A DNA stretch of 10,789 nucleotides, taken from positions 1-10,789 of the forward strand of contig JAEXBH010000088.1 of the NCBI GenBank assembly GCA_023394215.1, written 5' to 3'. Position numbers and translations under genes: made by a program. This DNA comes from Bacillota bacterium (GTDB taxonomy: Bacteria; Bacillota; Clostridia; Tissierellales; Peptoniphilaceae). How positions within the stretch are numbered: position 1 is the first letter of the stretch; each line of letters opens with the position of its first letter. Below, in pieces: positions 1-6,848 of this stretch. The notes under the pieces were generated by a model. It worked only from the letters and a program-made list of their open reading frames with translations. It was not told the origin of the DNA and made no database searches.

Positions 1-284
1 GTTTTATCCTTGCTCCTTATAAGAGCTTCGATTGAAGGGTCAAGTGCAGGTAAATCCAAGGCTGAAACCTTGGCTCCCGTAGATTTCACATCTATACCAT
101 GCTCTTTAAGCATATCCTCCTGTTCCCTCAACCTGAAATATGTATTTATGATATCAAGGTCTACAAGGACAACTTCTTTCCCTTCTTTTTTGAAATTCAT
201 AGCCAAATTTATAGATAATTCCGTCTTACCGCTCCCGAAGTGGCCGGTAACTACTATAATATTGTGATTAAATTTCCAGTTCAT
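1..284 (-). CDS. P-loop nucleotide-binding protein (MinD/ParA/CobQ-like), partial
   Basis: The reading frame opens at the ATG on 284-282, 5 bases after a GGAGG ribosome binding site, and stays open to the window edge, giving 94 complete codons; the C-terminal part lies outside. Residues 14-22 read GHFGSGKTE, a Walker A P-loop, and residues 38-51 contain VVLVDLDIINTYFR, the strand-Asp-x-Asp pattern of the SIMIBI class (MinD, ParA, CobQ/CobB). The protein therefore very probably binds and hydrolyses ATP in the cytoplasm. The visible part does not show its partner or role. It is separated from the minus-strand operon upstream by about 470 non-coding bases with a terminator, so it is probably its own transcription unit or the first gene of one continuing leftward. 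The P-loop assignment is secure, the specific function unknown. Confidence 0.82.
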   Translation of the reverse strand, partial: MNWKFNHNIIVVTGHFGSGKTELSINLAMNFKKEGKEVVLVDLDIINTYFRLREQEDMLKEHGIDVKSTGAKVSALDLPALDPSIEALIRSKDK

Positions 285-704
285 ATTGCCCTCCATATTT
301 GACACTCGATTTCACTTATAATATATCACACTAATAAGATGGGATAAACAAACTGTTTTTAAAATTAGTTAGCTATTCTTAACCATATACATAGTCAGGC
401 CATAAAAAAGGCTCATATATACTATATTCTTGAATTACTTTATAATGTTGAAATCAACAATTTTGTTGAAAATTATAATTAATAAATTTTAATATTTTAA
501 AGTTGTTTCCTCTATTTTATGAGATTGTTATTATACAAAGTCCTTTTATGAAATAAATTATATCAACATTATGTTTAAGAAATTTATATAAATCGAGGTC
601 ATAATTTGCATAATAATATTTAAATCAATACTTAGATTGCAACCAAAAGTTTTCTAAAATATCAGCTGTAGATAAACCCTCGGACAGTTGACATAGAACA
701 TAAA
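285..704. other. AT-rich intergenic region
   Basis: No credible gene is visible on either strand in this very AT-rich stretch. It must carry the promoter of the minus-strand P-loop gene; a weak -10-like TATATT lies on the minus strand about 40 bases before its start, without a convincing -35. A cluster of short inverted repeats sits at 447-468: GTTG, then CAAC 4 bases later, overlapping CAACAA-TT-TTGTTG. No tRNA, rRNA or recognisable riboswitch was seen. Confidence 0.6.
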
Positions 705-737
705 AAGCGGAAAAATTCAAAAAGAATTCTTCCGCTT
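705..737 (-). terminator. intrinsic terminator of the SCIFF/DUF1275 operon
   Basis: The arms 705-718 and 724-737 form a 14-base-pair stem with a single A-C mismatch (713/729) around an AAAAA loop. On the minus strand the hairpin begins 15 bases after the DUF1275 stop and is followed directly by TTTTT, the layout of a Rho-independent terminator. On the plus strand it is followed by TTTT a few bases on, but no plus-strand gene approaches it. It marks the 3' end of the long minus-strand run. Confidence 0.85.
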
Positions 738-752
738 AAGTTTTATATTAAA

Positions 753-1424
753 TTAAAAGAAAATAAAAAAGCTGAAAGCCAAAAACAGGCATGACCCCCA
801 TATAGCATATATACCGAATTTTACGGTTAAAATTCCACCGAGAGCTGCTCCGAGTGTAAATATAACTATTATGGAAAAGTAATGCACAGCCTTTTTTAAA
901 TAGGCCTTCTCCCCATTTTTACTGTAGTGGGCAAGGGCTTCCATACCGCTTCTAAGATTTCCCAAACACATGGTTGACGCATAGTCGTAACCCCTTATTT
1001 TTCTGAAGGCTTCAACCTGCAAGGCACAAACAAAGGAAACAAGCATTGTTGCCAGCCTGTTTAATTCAGGCGGTATAAAGCCTACTAAAAATAAAATCAG
1101 TATTTCTATACCGATTATAGCTTGCCTCCAATAAAGAAATCTTATTTTGATCCTGTCCTTTATAAATTCGGTCAAAAATATGCCTACAGCAAAGGCTAAT
1201 ATAGGTATAAGATACCTAAGGGCAATATTAAAATCTCCACTTAAAATGTTATAGCCCATTATCACCATATTGCCGGTCTGCCCGTTGGAAAAAACCTTAT
1301 CTCTGCCAAAATAAGTGTAAGCATCCATATAGCCGCCCGACAGCGATAGAAAAACGCTGGTTATCAGGGCTTCTGACACTAAATCCTTGTCTTTAAGACT
1401 TCTTATTTTTTTATCCTTAAGCAT
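753..1424 (-). CDS. DUF1275 / YoaK-family integral membrane protein
   Basis: A 223-residue, strongly hydrophobic protein with about six predicted membrane segments (roughly residues 18-40, 70-88, 100-118, 122-140, 180-200 and 203-222). The family signatures are clear: SGGYMDAYTYF at 29-39, SNGQTGNMV at 46-54 and a second, related TMCLGNLRSG at 151-160. DUF1275 (YoaK) proteins are widespread bacterial inner-membrane proteins of undefined biochemical function; transport has been suggested but not established. The ATG lies 4 bases after the maturase stop, and its AGAAGAG ribosome binding site is inside the end of the maturase gene, so translation is probably coupled. It is the last gene before the terminator at 705-737. 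Whether it has anything to do with the peptide is unknown; position alone would allow a role in export or in the membrane environment. Confidence 0.9.
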   Translation of the reverse strand: MLKDKKIRSLKDKDLVSEALITSVFLSLSGGYMDAYTYFGRDKVFSNGQTGNMVIMGYNILSGDFNIALRYLIPILAFAVGIFLTEFIKDRIKIRFLYWRQAIIGIEILILFLVGFIPPELNRLATMLVSFVCALQVEAFRKIRGYDYASTMCLGNLRSGMEALAHYSKNGEKAYLKKAVHYFSIIVIFTLGAALGGILTVKFGIYAIWGSCLFLAFSFFIFF

Positions 1425-1428
1425 AGAA

Positions 1429-2796
1429 CTACTCTTCTGATCTTGCTACATTCATCATTATGGCACATTCCATCCTCTTTCTGAACAACTTGCAGCCATA
1501 TTCATAAACTTTTGATATATCCCCTCTGGCATGATACGCATTTGCAGGACATCCTCCTGCACAATAAAGCTTGGCCCAACAATCTTGACATTCATCCCTC
1601 GTATATATGTTGCATGCTCCGAACTCATTTCTAAGGTCGTTTCTTGTGATTCCGTCAAAAACATTGCCCAAACATTTTTCCTTATCATTTACAAACTGAT
1701 GGCAGGGGAAAAGATCTCCCGTCGGAGTCACTGCCATATATTCGGTTCCCGAACCGCATCCGGCAATCCTCTTGTAAATACAAGGGCCCGATTGCAGATT
1801 TATAGTGTAATGATAAAAGTTGAAAGGCCTTCCCTCTTCCTCTCTTCTAAGCATTTCTTTAGCCAAAATTTCATATTGGTCAAATAAGAAAGGTAAATCT
1901 TCATCTGTCAGAGCTGCCGGCGAATCTCCGGCGGCTACTACGGGCTCCATACTCAATTCCCTAAAACCAAGGTCTGCCATATGAAAGACATCTTCGGTAA
2001 AATCCCTATTGTAATGGGTATAGGTTCCTCTTATGTAATAACTCTTATCCCCTCTGGACTCTACGAGCTTTTTAAAGTTCGGTACTATTCTGTCGTAACT
2101 TCCCCGTCCGTTTATATCAACCCTGAACCTGTCGTTGCTTTCCTTTCTGCCGTCTAAGGATAAGACTACATTATGCATCTCCCTATTGGCAAATTCTATG
2201 ACTTCGTCATCAAGCAAGACTCCGTTGGTAGTAAGGGTAAATCTGAAATTTTTATTATGGTCTTTTTCTATGCTTCTTGCATAAGCAACTACGTCTTTTA
2301 CTACCTTCCAATTTATTAAGGGTTCCCCGCCAAAAAAGTCCACTTCAAGATTTCTTCTGTTACCGCTGTTTTCTATAAGAAAATCTATCGCTCTTTTAGC
2401 CACTTCAAAAGACATAATGGCATTTTCTCCATGATAGGTGCCTTGCTTTGCAAAACAATACTCACAGGAAAGATTGCAGGTATGAGCCACATGAAGACAT
2501 AAGGCCTTTATTTCAGGATTTTCCTTCATTTTAAGCTTTAGTCCCTTGTAAGTGTCTCTACTGAAAAGTTGTCCGCTTTCTTCCAAATACGCCACATCCT
2601 CAAGGCAACTTACTATATCTTCCTCGGATATATCCAAGTAAGCATACTTTTCCATGATGCTGCTTATGATTTCCTCCTTACTGTAAGACTCATACATAGA
2701 GATAATATCATAGGCAACCTCATCAACGGCATGAATAGCTCCGCTATAAACGTCAAGAACAATATTATAGCCGTTTAATTTATACTGGTGTATCAT
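1429..2796 (-). CDS. scfB: SCIFF peptide maturase, radical SAM/SPASM thioether-forming enzyme
   Basis: This 455-residue enzyme should use S-adenosylmethionine and an iron-sulfur cluster to make a radical on its substrate peptide and join a Cys sulfur to another residue (thioether). Residues 1-85 resemble the PqqD-like RiPP recognition element that binds the leader (HQYKLNGYNIVLDVYSG near the start). The radical SAM barrel carries C107-x3-C111-x2-C114 and the SAM-binding GGEP at 156-159. The SPASM region carries the auxiliary-cluster cysteines C347, C365, C395, C403, C406, C412, C416 and C435, including DECQDCWAKLYCAGGCP. Length and motifs match characterised SCIFF maturases such as CteB of Clostridium thermocellum and Tte1186, and no key cysteine appears missing. 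The ATG begins one base after the precursor stop, so the two are almost certainly translationally coupled. The identification is firm; what is uncertain is which residues it cross-links, because the adjacent substrate is unusual. Confidence 0.95.
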   Translation of the reverse strand: MIHQYKLNGYNIVLDVYSGAIHAVDEVAYDIISMYESYSKEEIISSIMEKYAYLDISEEDIVSCLEDVAYLEESGQLFSRDTYKGLKLKMKENPEIKALCLHVAHTCNLSCEYCFAKQGTYHGENAIMSFEVAKRAIDFLIENSGNRRNLEVDFFGGEPLINWKVVKDVVAYARSIEKDHNKNFRFTLTTNGVLLDDEVIEFANREMHNVVLSLDGRKESNDRFRVDINGRGSYDRIVPNFKKLVESRGDKSYYIRGTYTHYNRDFTEDVFHMADLGFRELSMEPVVAAGDSPAALTDEDLPFLFDQYEILAKEMLRREEEGRPFNFYHYTINLQSGPCIYKRIAGCGSGTEYMAVTPTGDLFPCHQFVNDKEKCLGNVFDGITRNDLRNEFGACNIYTRDECQDCWAKLYCAGGCPANAYHARGDISKVYEYGCKLFRKRMECAIMMNVARSEE

Positions 2797-2797
2797 C

Positions 2798-3073
2798 TTA
2801 GAACCTTTCGCAAGGTTGATTTGCTACACCTGATGATGTCTTTGATGCTGATTGGCATGATGTTTGGCATTCTCCACATCCGCCGTCTATCATTGAAGCT
2901 TGTAAACTTCTCGTCTTTATTGTCTTTATCCTTCCGATACTTTCACAAGGTTGATTTGCTACACCTGATGATGTCTTTGATGCTGATTGACATGATGTTT
3001 GGCATTCTCCGCATCCGCCATCTTGAACAGATGCCTGTAAATTTCTTGTATTTAATGTTTTTATTCTTTCCAT
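2798..3073 (-). CDS. scfA: tandem-duplicated SCIFF (ranthipeptide) precursor with serine-substituted cores
   Basis: This 91-residue peptide is two SCIFF precursors fused in frame. Unit 1 is residues 2-46 and unit 2 residues 47-91, 45 residues each. Each has a leader (RIKTLNTRNLQAS at 3-15; RIKTIKTRSLQAS at 48-60) followed by the SCIFF core GGCGECQTSCQSA. SCIFF means six cysteines in forty-five residues, and normal precursors are single units of about 46 residues. Here each unit has four cysteines (21, 24, 28, 43 and 66, 69, 73, 88). The usual fourth and fifth cysteines are Ser32/Ser36 and Ser77/Ser81, and the Thr expected after the fifth is Gly37/Gly82. In characterised homologues the thioether joins the fourth Cys to that Thr, so both partners are gone in both copies. 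The start has a GGGAGG ribosome binding site 7 bases upstream. The maturase follows after one base; the decarboxylase ends 45 bases before. The family call is secure; the modified product is unknown. Confidence 0.93.
   Translation of the reverse strand: MERIKTLNTRNLQASVQDGGCGECQTSCQSASKTSSGVANQPCESIGRIKTIKTRSLQASMIDGGCGECQTSCQSASKTSSGVANQPCERF
2805..2888 (-). repeat. direct repeat, copy 2 (core of SCIFF unit 2)
   Basis: This 84-base segment matches 2940-3023 at a period of exactly 135 bases (45 codons) with four differences, at 2810, 2855, 2876 and 2885. All four are third-codon-position changes that leave the protein unchanged: three are TGT/TGC in cysteine codons and one is GAT/GAC. It encodes the core of the second precursor unit (residues 63-89). 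Confidence 0.95.
2940..3023 (-). repeat. direct repeat, copy 1 (core of SCIFF unit 1)
   Basis: Partner of the repeat at 2805-2888, encoding the first core (residues 18-44). The similarity falls off sharply outside it: over the 17 leader codons just 5' (including the last, Asp, codon at the repeat edge) the two units differ at about 15 of 51 bases. Confidence 0.95.
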
Positions 3074-3118
3074 AAATATTCCTCCCCAATTATAGATATT
3101 TATATTTTATATACATTT

Positions 3119-4534
3119 TCACTTATTTGCAATGATATATATGCTATTTTCATCATGACTACCTGAAAATCTTAAAGTCATATCCGCATCCTTGTATAAA
3201 GATAAAAGCTTTAATTCCTCAACACCCACTAACTGCCCCGGAAGCAAAAAAGGAACTCCCGGCGGGTATATCCAAACATATTCAGCCGACTCTCTTCCCA
3301 AAGCCTCTTCTAAACTTACCAGGATTTTTTTCTCCGATAATGCGGAGCTTATAGACCTTGACCCTTGGCTAATCCTTATATCTTCATAAACTTTCAAGGG
3401 ACCTTCCTGCAAGTTCCTATCTATATCCGCTAAAGCCTTAGCCAGGACCGTCAGTTTATTTATATCAATGCCCATACCCGTATAAGCTATCAAATAGTCC
3501 TTTGAAACCATCTCCGTTTCTATATTATAGCTTTCTCTTAAAACACCGGCTAATTCCTTGGCAGACATATTTGTCCTACCGGTAAAAATTAAAATCTTAG
3601 ATAAATCTCTTTCAAAGCTGCCAACAGTATCATAAGGAATTTTTAAATGTCTGAGATTTTCTGTCATCCTGTAAAACTCTTCCAAATTATCCCGCCATCC
3701 TCCGAGGATTTCTTCGCCTTTGCTCAACAAAAGGTCTATATTTGCATCTATGGATGCCATAAAAAGATAGGAAGGGCTTGATGTTTGAAATATTGATAGG
3801 GCATGTTTAAGCCTTTCCCTATCTATTTCTCCATTTTCAAGAAGTATCGCCGTTTGTGTCAGGGACGCCAAGCTCTTATGAAGGCTTTTCACAACCAAAT
3901 CCGCCCCTTCCTCTATGGCGGATTTAGGAAAATACGGAGATAGTCCCAAATGGGCTCCATGGGCTTCATCTACAAAAAGTCTCACCCCATATTTTTTACA
4001 AAGCTCCGATATGGCTCCTATATCGCTTATTACCCCTTCATATGTGGGACTTGTCAACACAAGAAGTTTAATATCCGGAAATTTTTTAAACTTTTCCTCC
4101 ACATCATCTGCTTCAATACCCAAAGAAATCCCAAAATTTCTATCAATTTTGGGATTAATATATTGAACATCCAAATCCATGAGCTCAAGGCAATGATAAA
4201 CGGACTTATGACAGTTTCTTGCAAGCAAAACCCTGTCCTTCCTCTTCAAAACGGTATATAAGGCAGCAAGATTGCCCCCGCTTGACCCGTTTACCAAATA
4301 ATAAGCCCCTTTAGCCTTCCACAAGCTTGCAGCCCTCTCCATGGATTCTTTTAATATTCCTTCAGGCTGATGCAGGTTATCCAAGCCCTCAACTTCGGTA
4401 ACATCCATATTCGCTCCCAAATCTTTAAGGAAATCCTCCCCGTAAAAATCAAGATTTCTATGGTGCCCCGGCATGTGAAAGGCTATTTTAGTTTTGTCAT
4501 ATTCTTTAAGTATATCAATTAATCTCTTGGTCAT
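3119..4534 (-). CDS. Orn/Lys/Arg decarboxylase-family PLP enzyme
   Basis: A 471-residue fold-type I pyridoxal-phosphate enzyme of the family that decarboxylates basic amino acids to polyamine precursors (agmatine, cadaverine or putrescine). Visible marks are FHMPGHHR at 19-26, the phosphate-binding loop NGSSGG at 82-87, DEAHGAH at 189-195 with Asp189 set to contact the pyridine nitrogen, the Schiff-base lysine K220 in SLHKS, and the C-terminal YPPGVPF motif from 423. The length fits the short Gram-positive form (B. subtilis SpeA/YaaO-like) and not the 700-residue enterobacterial inducible enzymes. The substrate cannot be told from sequence by eye; arginine or lysine is most likely. An AGGAGA ribosome binding site supports the start. 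The gene lies 42 bases after the second permease, with its own promoter candidate in that gap, and 45 bases before the SCIFF precursor. A role in peptide biosynthesis is not supported by any motif. Confidence 0.9.
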   Translation of the reverse strand: MTKRLIDILKEYDKTKIAFHMPGHHRNLDFYGEDFLKDLGANMDVTEVEGLDNLHQPEGILKESMERAASLWKAKGAYYLVNGSSGGNLAALYTVLKRKDRVLLARNCHKSVYHCLELMDLDVQYINPKIDRNFGISLGIEADDVEEKFKKFPDIKLLVLTSPTYEGVISDIGAISELCKKYGVRLFVDEAHGAHLGLSPYFPKSAIEEGADLVVKSLHKSLASLTQTAILLENGEIDRERLKHALSIFQTSSPSYLFMASIDANIDLLLSKGEEILGGWRDNLEEFYRMTENLRHLKIPYDTVGSFERDLSKILIFTGRTNMSAKELAGVLRESYNIETEMVSKDYLIAYTGMGIDINKLTVLAKALADIDRNLQEGPLKVYEDIRISQGSRSISSALSEKKILVSLEEALGRESAEYVWIYPPGVPFLLPGQLVGVEELKLLSLYKDADMTLRFSGSHDENSIYIIANK

Positions 4535-4558
4535 AATATCTCCTAACTTAATAAGAAT

Positions 4559-4587
4559 ATTCTACCATTCAATCAATTATTTGTTAA
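4559..4587 (-). promoter_or_regulatory. internal sigma-A-type promoter before the decarboxylase/SCIFF genes
   Basis: On the minus strand TTAACA (4587-4582) and TAGAAT (4564-4559) are 17 bases apart, each one mismatch from the sigma-A consensus. The -35 overlaps the last codons of the upstream permease. Transcription would begin near 4552, about 18 bases before the decarboxylase ATG. This would let the decarboxylase, SCIFF precursor, maturase and DUF1275 genes be expressed independently of the ABC operon. Confidence 0.55.
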
Positions 4588-5680
4588 CATAAGCTTCCAG
4601 CTTATAACTGCCGGATGTAAATAAAACCGCAGATAAAAGAAGTATTATAAAGGCAGCAGGGAAAATATTCCCCTTATCAAGTATCTGAATTATCCATGTT
4701 ATAGGTGAAATATAGGATAAATTCTTAAGCAAGGATCCGCTCAATATATCTCCTGCAGCACTTAAGCCTATAAGGACTATAGAAATTAACATACCTGTAG
4801 CCATGGCGATTTGCGGTTCCTTAAATATCCTAAACAATACAAGCCCCAAACTTAAGCTGAATATCATAGAAAGAACTATTATCAAGACAGCCCTATAAAT
4901 CATAACCAAACTTGCCTTATAAATAAAAGCCCCTACTGCAAAGATTATAAAATTAGCAAGAAGCATAAAGATTGCATAAGCCGCAAAAAGTGCAAGATTT
5001 ATGGCAATGCTTGAGTTAGGACTTACAACAGCCCTCTTAAGGCTGTTATTTTTCTTAAGACTTACAAGGTCAAAAGAAACTTGAGCTCCTCCCATTATTA
5101 TATAAAAAGAAAGCAACATCGTTATTGTAAACAGGGTGCCGTTTTCAGACTTAAGCTCCTGCTTATTTTCAATCACACTTATCTTATTCACAAAATAATT
5201 ATCTAAACTGTCCGTATTTTCCATAAGCTTGTTAGACATCAAAGTGCTTTTCAAGATAATATTGTGTACAACACTCCTAAATGTAGATTCAAAAGCCACG
5301 GATTTACTCTTCTCATTTCTTGTATAAAGTTCAACTGCAGGTTTTTCTCCCATTTGCAATCTATTGATGTAATCATCGGGTACCCTGTAAACAGATCCCG
5401 CATCTCCCACTCTCAACTTTTCCAAGGAATCTTCCATATCCTCAACAATATTTCTATCAAAATCCTCTTTTTTAAGAGCTTCCGTCAGACTTTCATTACC
5501 CTGTCCCATGACTATCAAAGTTGCCTGACCGCTTGAAGAAGGCGCTGCGTTTCTTCCCATATCTATGAAAATAAACAAGGAGGACATAACAAGGGGCATA
5601 ATAAAGAAAATCCCCAGATAAGCAGGATTTGTAGCCACCCTCTTAATGTGAAATTTTATCATATTAAATAATTTTTTCAT
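4577..5680 (-). CDS. ABC-2 type permease subunit (second)
   Basis: A 367-residue membrane protein with the ABC-2 export layout: a cytoplasmic N-terminus, one membrane helix (about 21-40), a large extracytoplasmic domain (about 41-180) and a C-terminal cluster of about five helices (182-202, 226-254, 259-284, 291-310, 338-356). The SPITWIIQIL stretch at 325-334 is the characteristic motif before the last helix. It would pair with the other permease and the ATPase to form an exporter for lipids, amphiphilic drugs or peptides. Its ATG overlaps the stop of the preceding permease by one base (TAATG), showing translational coupling. In LnrLMN-type systems the two permeases are likewise distinct and adjacent. 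The substrate is not determined. Confidence 0.88.
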   Translation of the reverse strand: MKKLFNMIKFHIKRVATNPAYLGIFFIMPLVMSSLFIFIDMGRNAAPSSSGQATLIVMGQGNESLTEALKKEDFDRNIVEDMEDSLEKLRVGDAGSVYRVPDDYINRLQMGEKPAVELYTRNEKSKSVAFESTFRSVVHNIILKSTLMSNKLMENTDSLDNYFVNKISVIENKQELKSENGTLFTITMLLSFYIIMGGAQVSFDLVSLKKNNSLKRAVVSPNSSIAINLALFAAYAIFMLLANFIIFAVGAFIYKASLVMIYRAVLIIVLSMIFSLSLGLVLFRIFKEPQIAMATGMLISIVLIGLSAAGDILSGSLLKNLSYISPITWIIQILDKGNIFPAAFIILLLSAVLFTSGSYKLEAYVNK

Positions 5681-6840
5681 TATGCTCTCTCCTCTCTCAT
5701 CCCCAATACCTTAAAGTGCATAAGGTTTATTATTACCATTAGCCCCAAAATCAACAAATAGAAAGGCAAAAATTTATCTATGCCTTCTCCTCTCAAAATA
5801 TTAAAGAAGGGGTCCACAAGAACCTTTTTTAAAGGATTTGATGCCAGCCAGGCAAATACCGGATTATCGCTAATCTTATCAAGCGGCAAGACTCCTGAAA
5901 ATATTAAGTAAACAAATGTTATCGAAGATGATACCAAAGCCGCTTTGCTTTCATTTAAAAATATGGATATAAAAGACGCCAAAGATACTACAAAAAGCGT
6001 AAAAACAAGCAGTATAGCAAGGTATAAGATTATATTTCCGCCAAATGTCGAAGCGTCTATAAGCTTCCAACAAACTATATACAAGGCAAGCAAAACCATG
6101 TAAAATAAACTGTCAGTAAAAAGACTGTATAAAATCTTTTGGTAATGCTTGAAAGGTAAAATACTTAACCTCTTTCCCAAGCCTTTAAACTCGGGCTTTG
6201 CACCGACTTGTATAACTGTAGAAAAAATCATAAGCAAAACATAACCAATACTTACTATTGAAAAATATTGCCTGCCGTTTACCGATCTTGAGCCGTCAAC
6301 CAAATTGGACCTAAATGCCACATCCGCCTCAACCTTCACAAGATTTTCCAAAATTCCCGAAAGCTCTGATTTAGATAGCTTTTTATCCCCTGCAAGTTTT
6401 TCTATAATTTTCCCTTCCTGTAACTTTATATTTATTTCTTCAAGCATAAGCTTTAAATAACTTCTCTGACTTAAAGAAGACTTGGCCTTACCCTCAAGCT
6501 TTATTTTATCCTGTCCTTCTTTATCAAGCAGGGACTTACCATAATTTTCATCAACATATATACTGTAATCAGCTTCTTTCTTATCGGTTTTAACTATTAT
6601 ATTTGACGCCGCAAGGCTCTCGAAGTACTTATCCAAAAGCCTTCCGACCTGACTTTGGTCCTTGTTTTCTATATTTACTCTTATCTTGGGAGCTTTAGAC
6701 TCTACGGAAAATGCCGCTCCGCTTGTAATAGATAAGAATACGGATAATATGATAGGAAGCGCCAAATAAGAAAAGATCAACTTGTGTGACTGCTTCATAT
6801 ATATGCTTAAATTAGTTTTCAAATAATTTAAAAATTTCAT
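5680..6840 (-). CDS. ABC-2 type permease subunit (first)
   Basis: A 386-residue ABC-2 permease with the same architecture as its neighbour: a first helix at about 21-41, a large extracytoplasmic segment (about 45-190, rich in Lys, Glu and Ser) and about five further helices (192-212, 240-258, 267-292, 300-318, 358-376). The segment SNPLKKVLVDPF at 334-345 stands where the paralogue has SPITW. It begins 8 bases after the ATPase stop, and its AGGTGA ribosome binding site overlaps that stop codon. The two permeases are clearly related in plan but divergent in sequence, so a heterodimeric channel is likely. Confidence 0.88.
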   Translation of the reverse strand: MKFLNYLKTNLSIYMKQSHKLIFSYLALPIILSVFLSITSGAAFSVESKAPKIRVNIENKDQSQVGRLLDKYFESLAASNIIVKTDKKEADYSIYVDENYGKSLLDKEGQDKIKLEGKAKSSLSQRSYLKLMLEEINIKLQEGKIIEKLAGDKKLSKSELSGILENLVKVEADVAFRSNLVDGSRSVNGRQYFSIVSIGYVLLMIFSTVIQVGAKPEFKGLGKRLSILPFKHYQKILYSLFTDSLFYMVLLALYIVCWKLIDASTFGGNIILYLAILLVFTLFVVSLASFISIFLNESKAALVSSSITFVYLIFSGVLPLDKISDNPVFAWLASNPLKKVLVDPFFNILRGEGIDKFLPFYLLILGLMVIINLMHFKVLGMREERA

Positions 6841-6848
6841 AATATCAC

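Noticed and set aside
10..267. Plus-strand open frame of 85 codons at the left edge
   Set aside because: It is antisense to the P-loop ATPase fragment, which has a Walker A motif and a GGAGG ribosome binding site on the minus strand; the plus-strand product has no recognisable features.
2805..3023. CRISPR-like or mobile-element repeat
   Set aside because: There are only two copies, spaced by exactly 45 codons inside one reading frame, with silent differences: a coding duplication, not an array or transposon end.
2788..3075. Plus-strand open frame covering the SCIFF precursor, itself repetitive
   Set aside because: Its repeat only mirrors the tandem SCIFF units on the other strand. The minus-strand peptide matches a known family and has a strong ribosome binding site.
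3074..3118. Dedicated promoter for the SCIFF precursor (TATAAT at the minus-strand ribosome binding site)
   Set aside because: No -35 lies at a workable distance, and the -10 would place the transcript start within or after the ribosome binding site.
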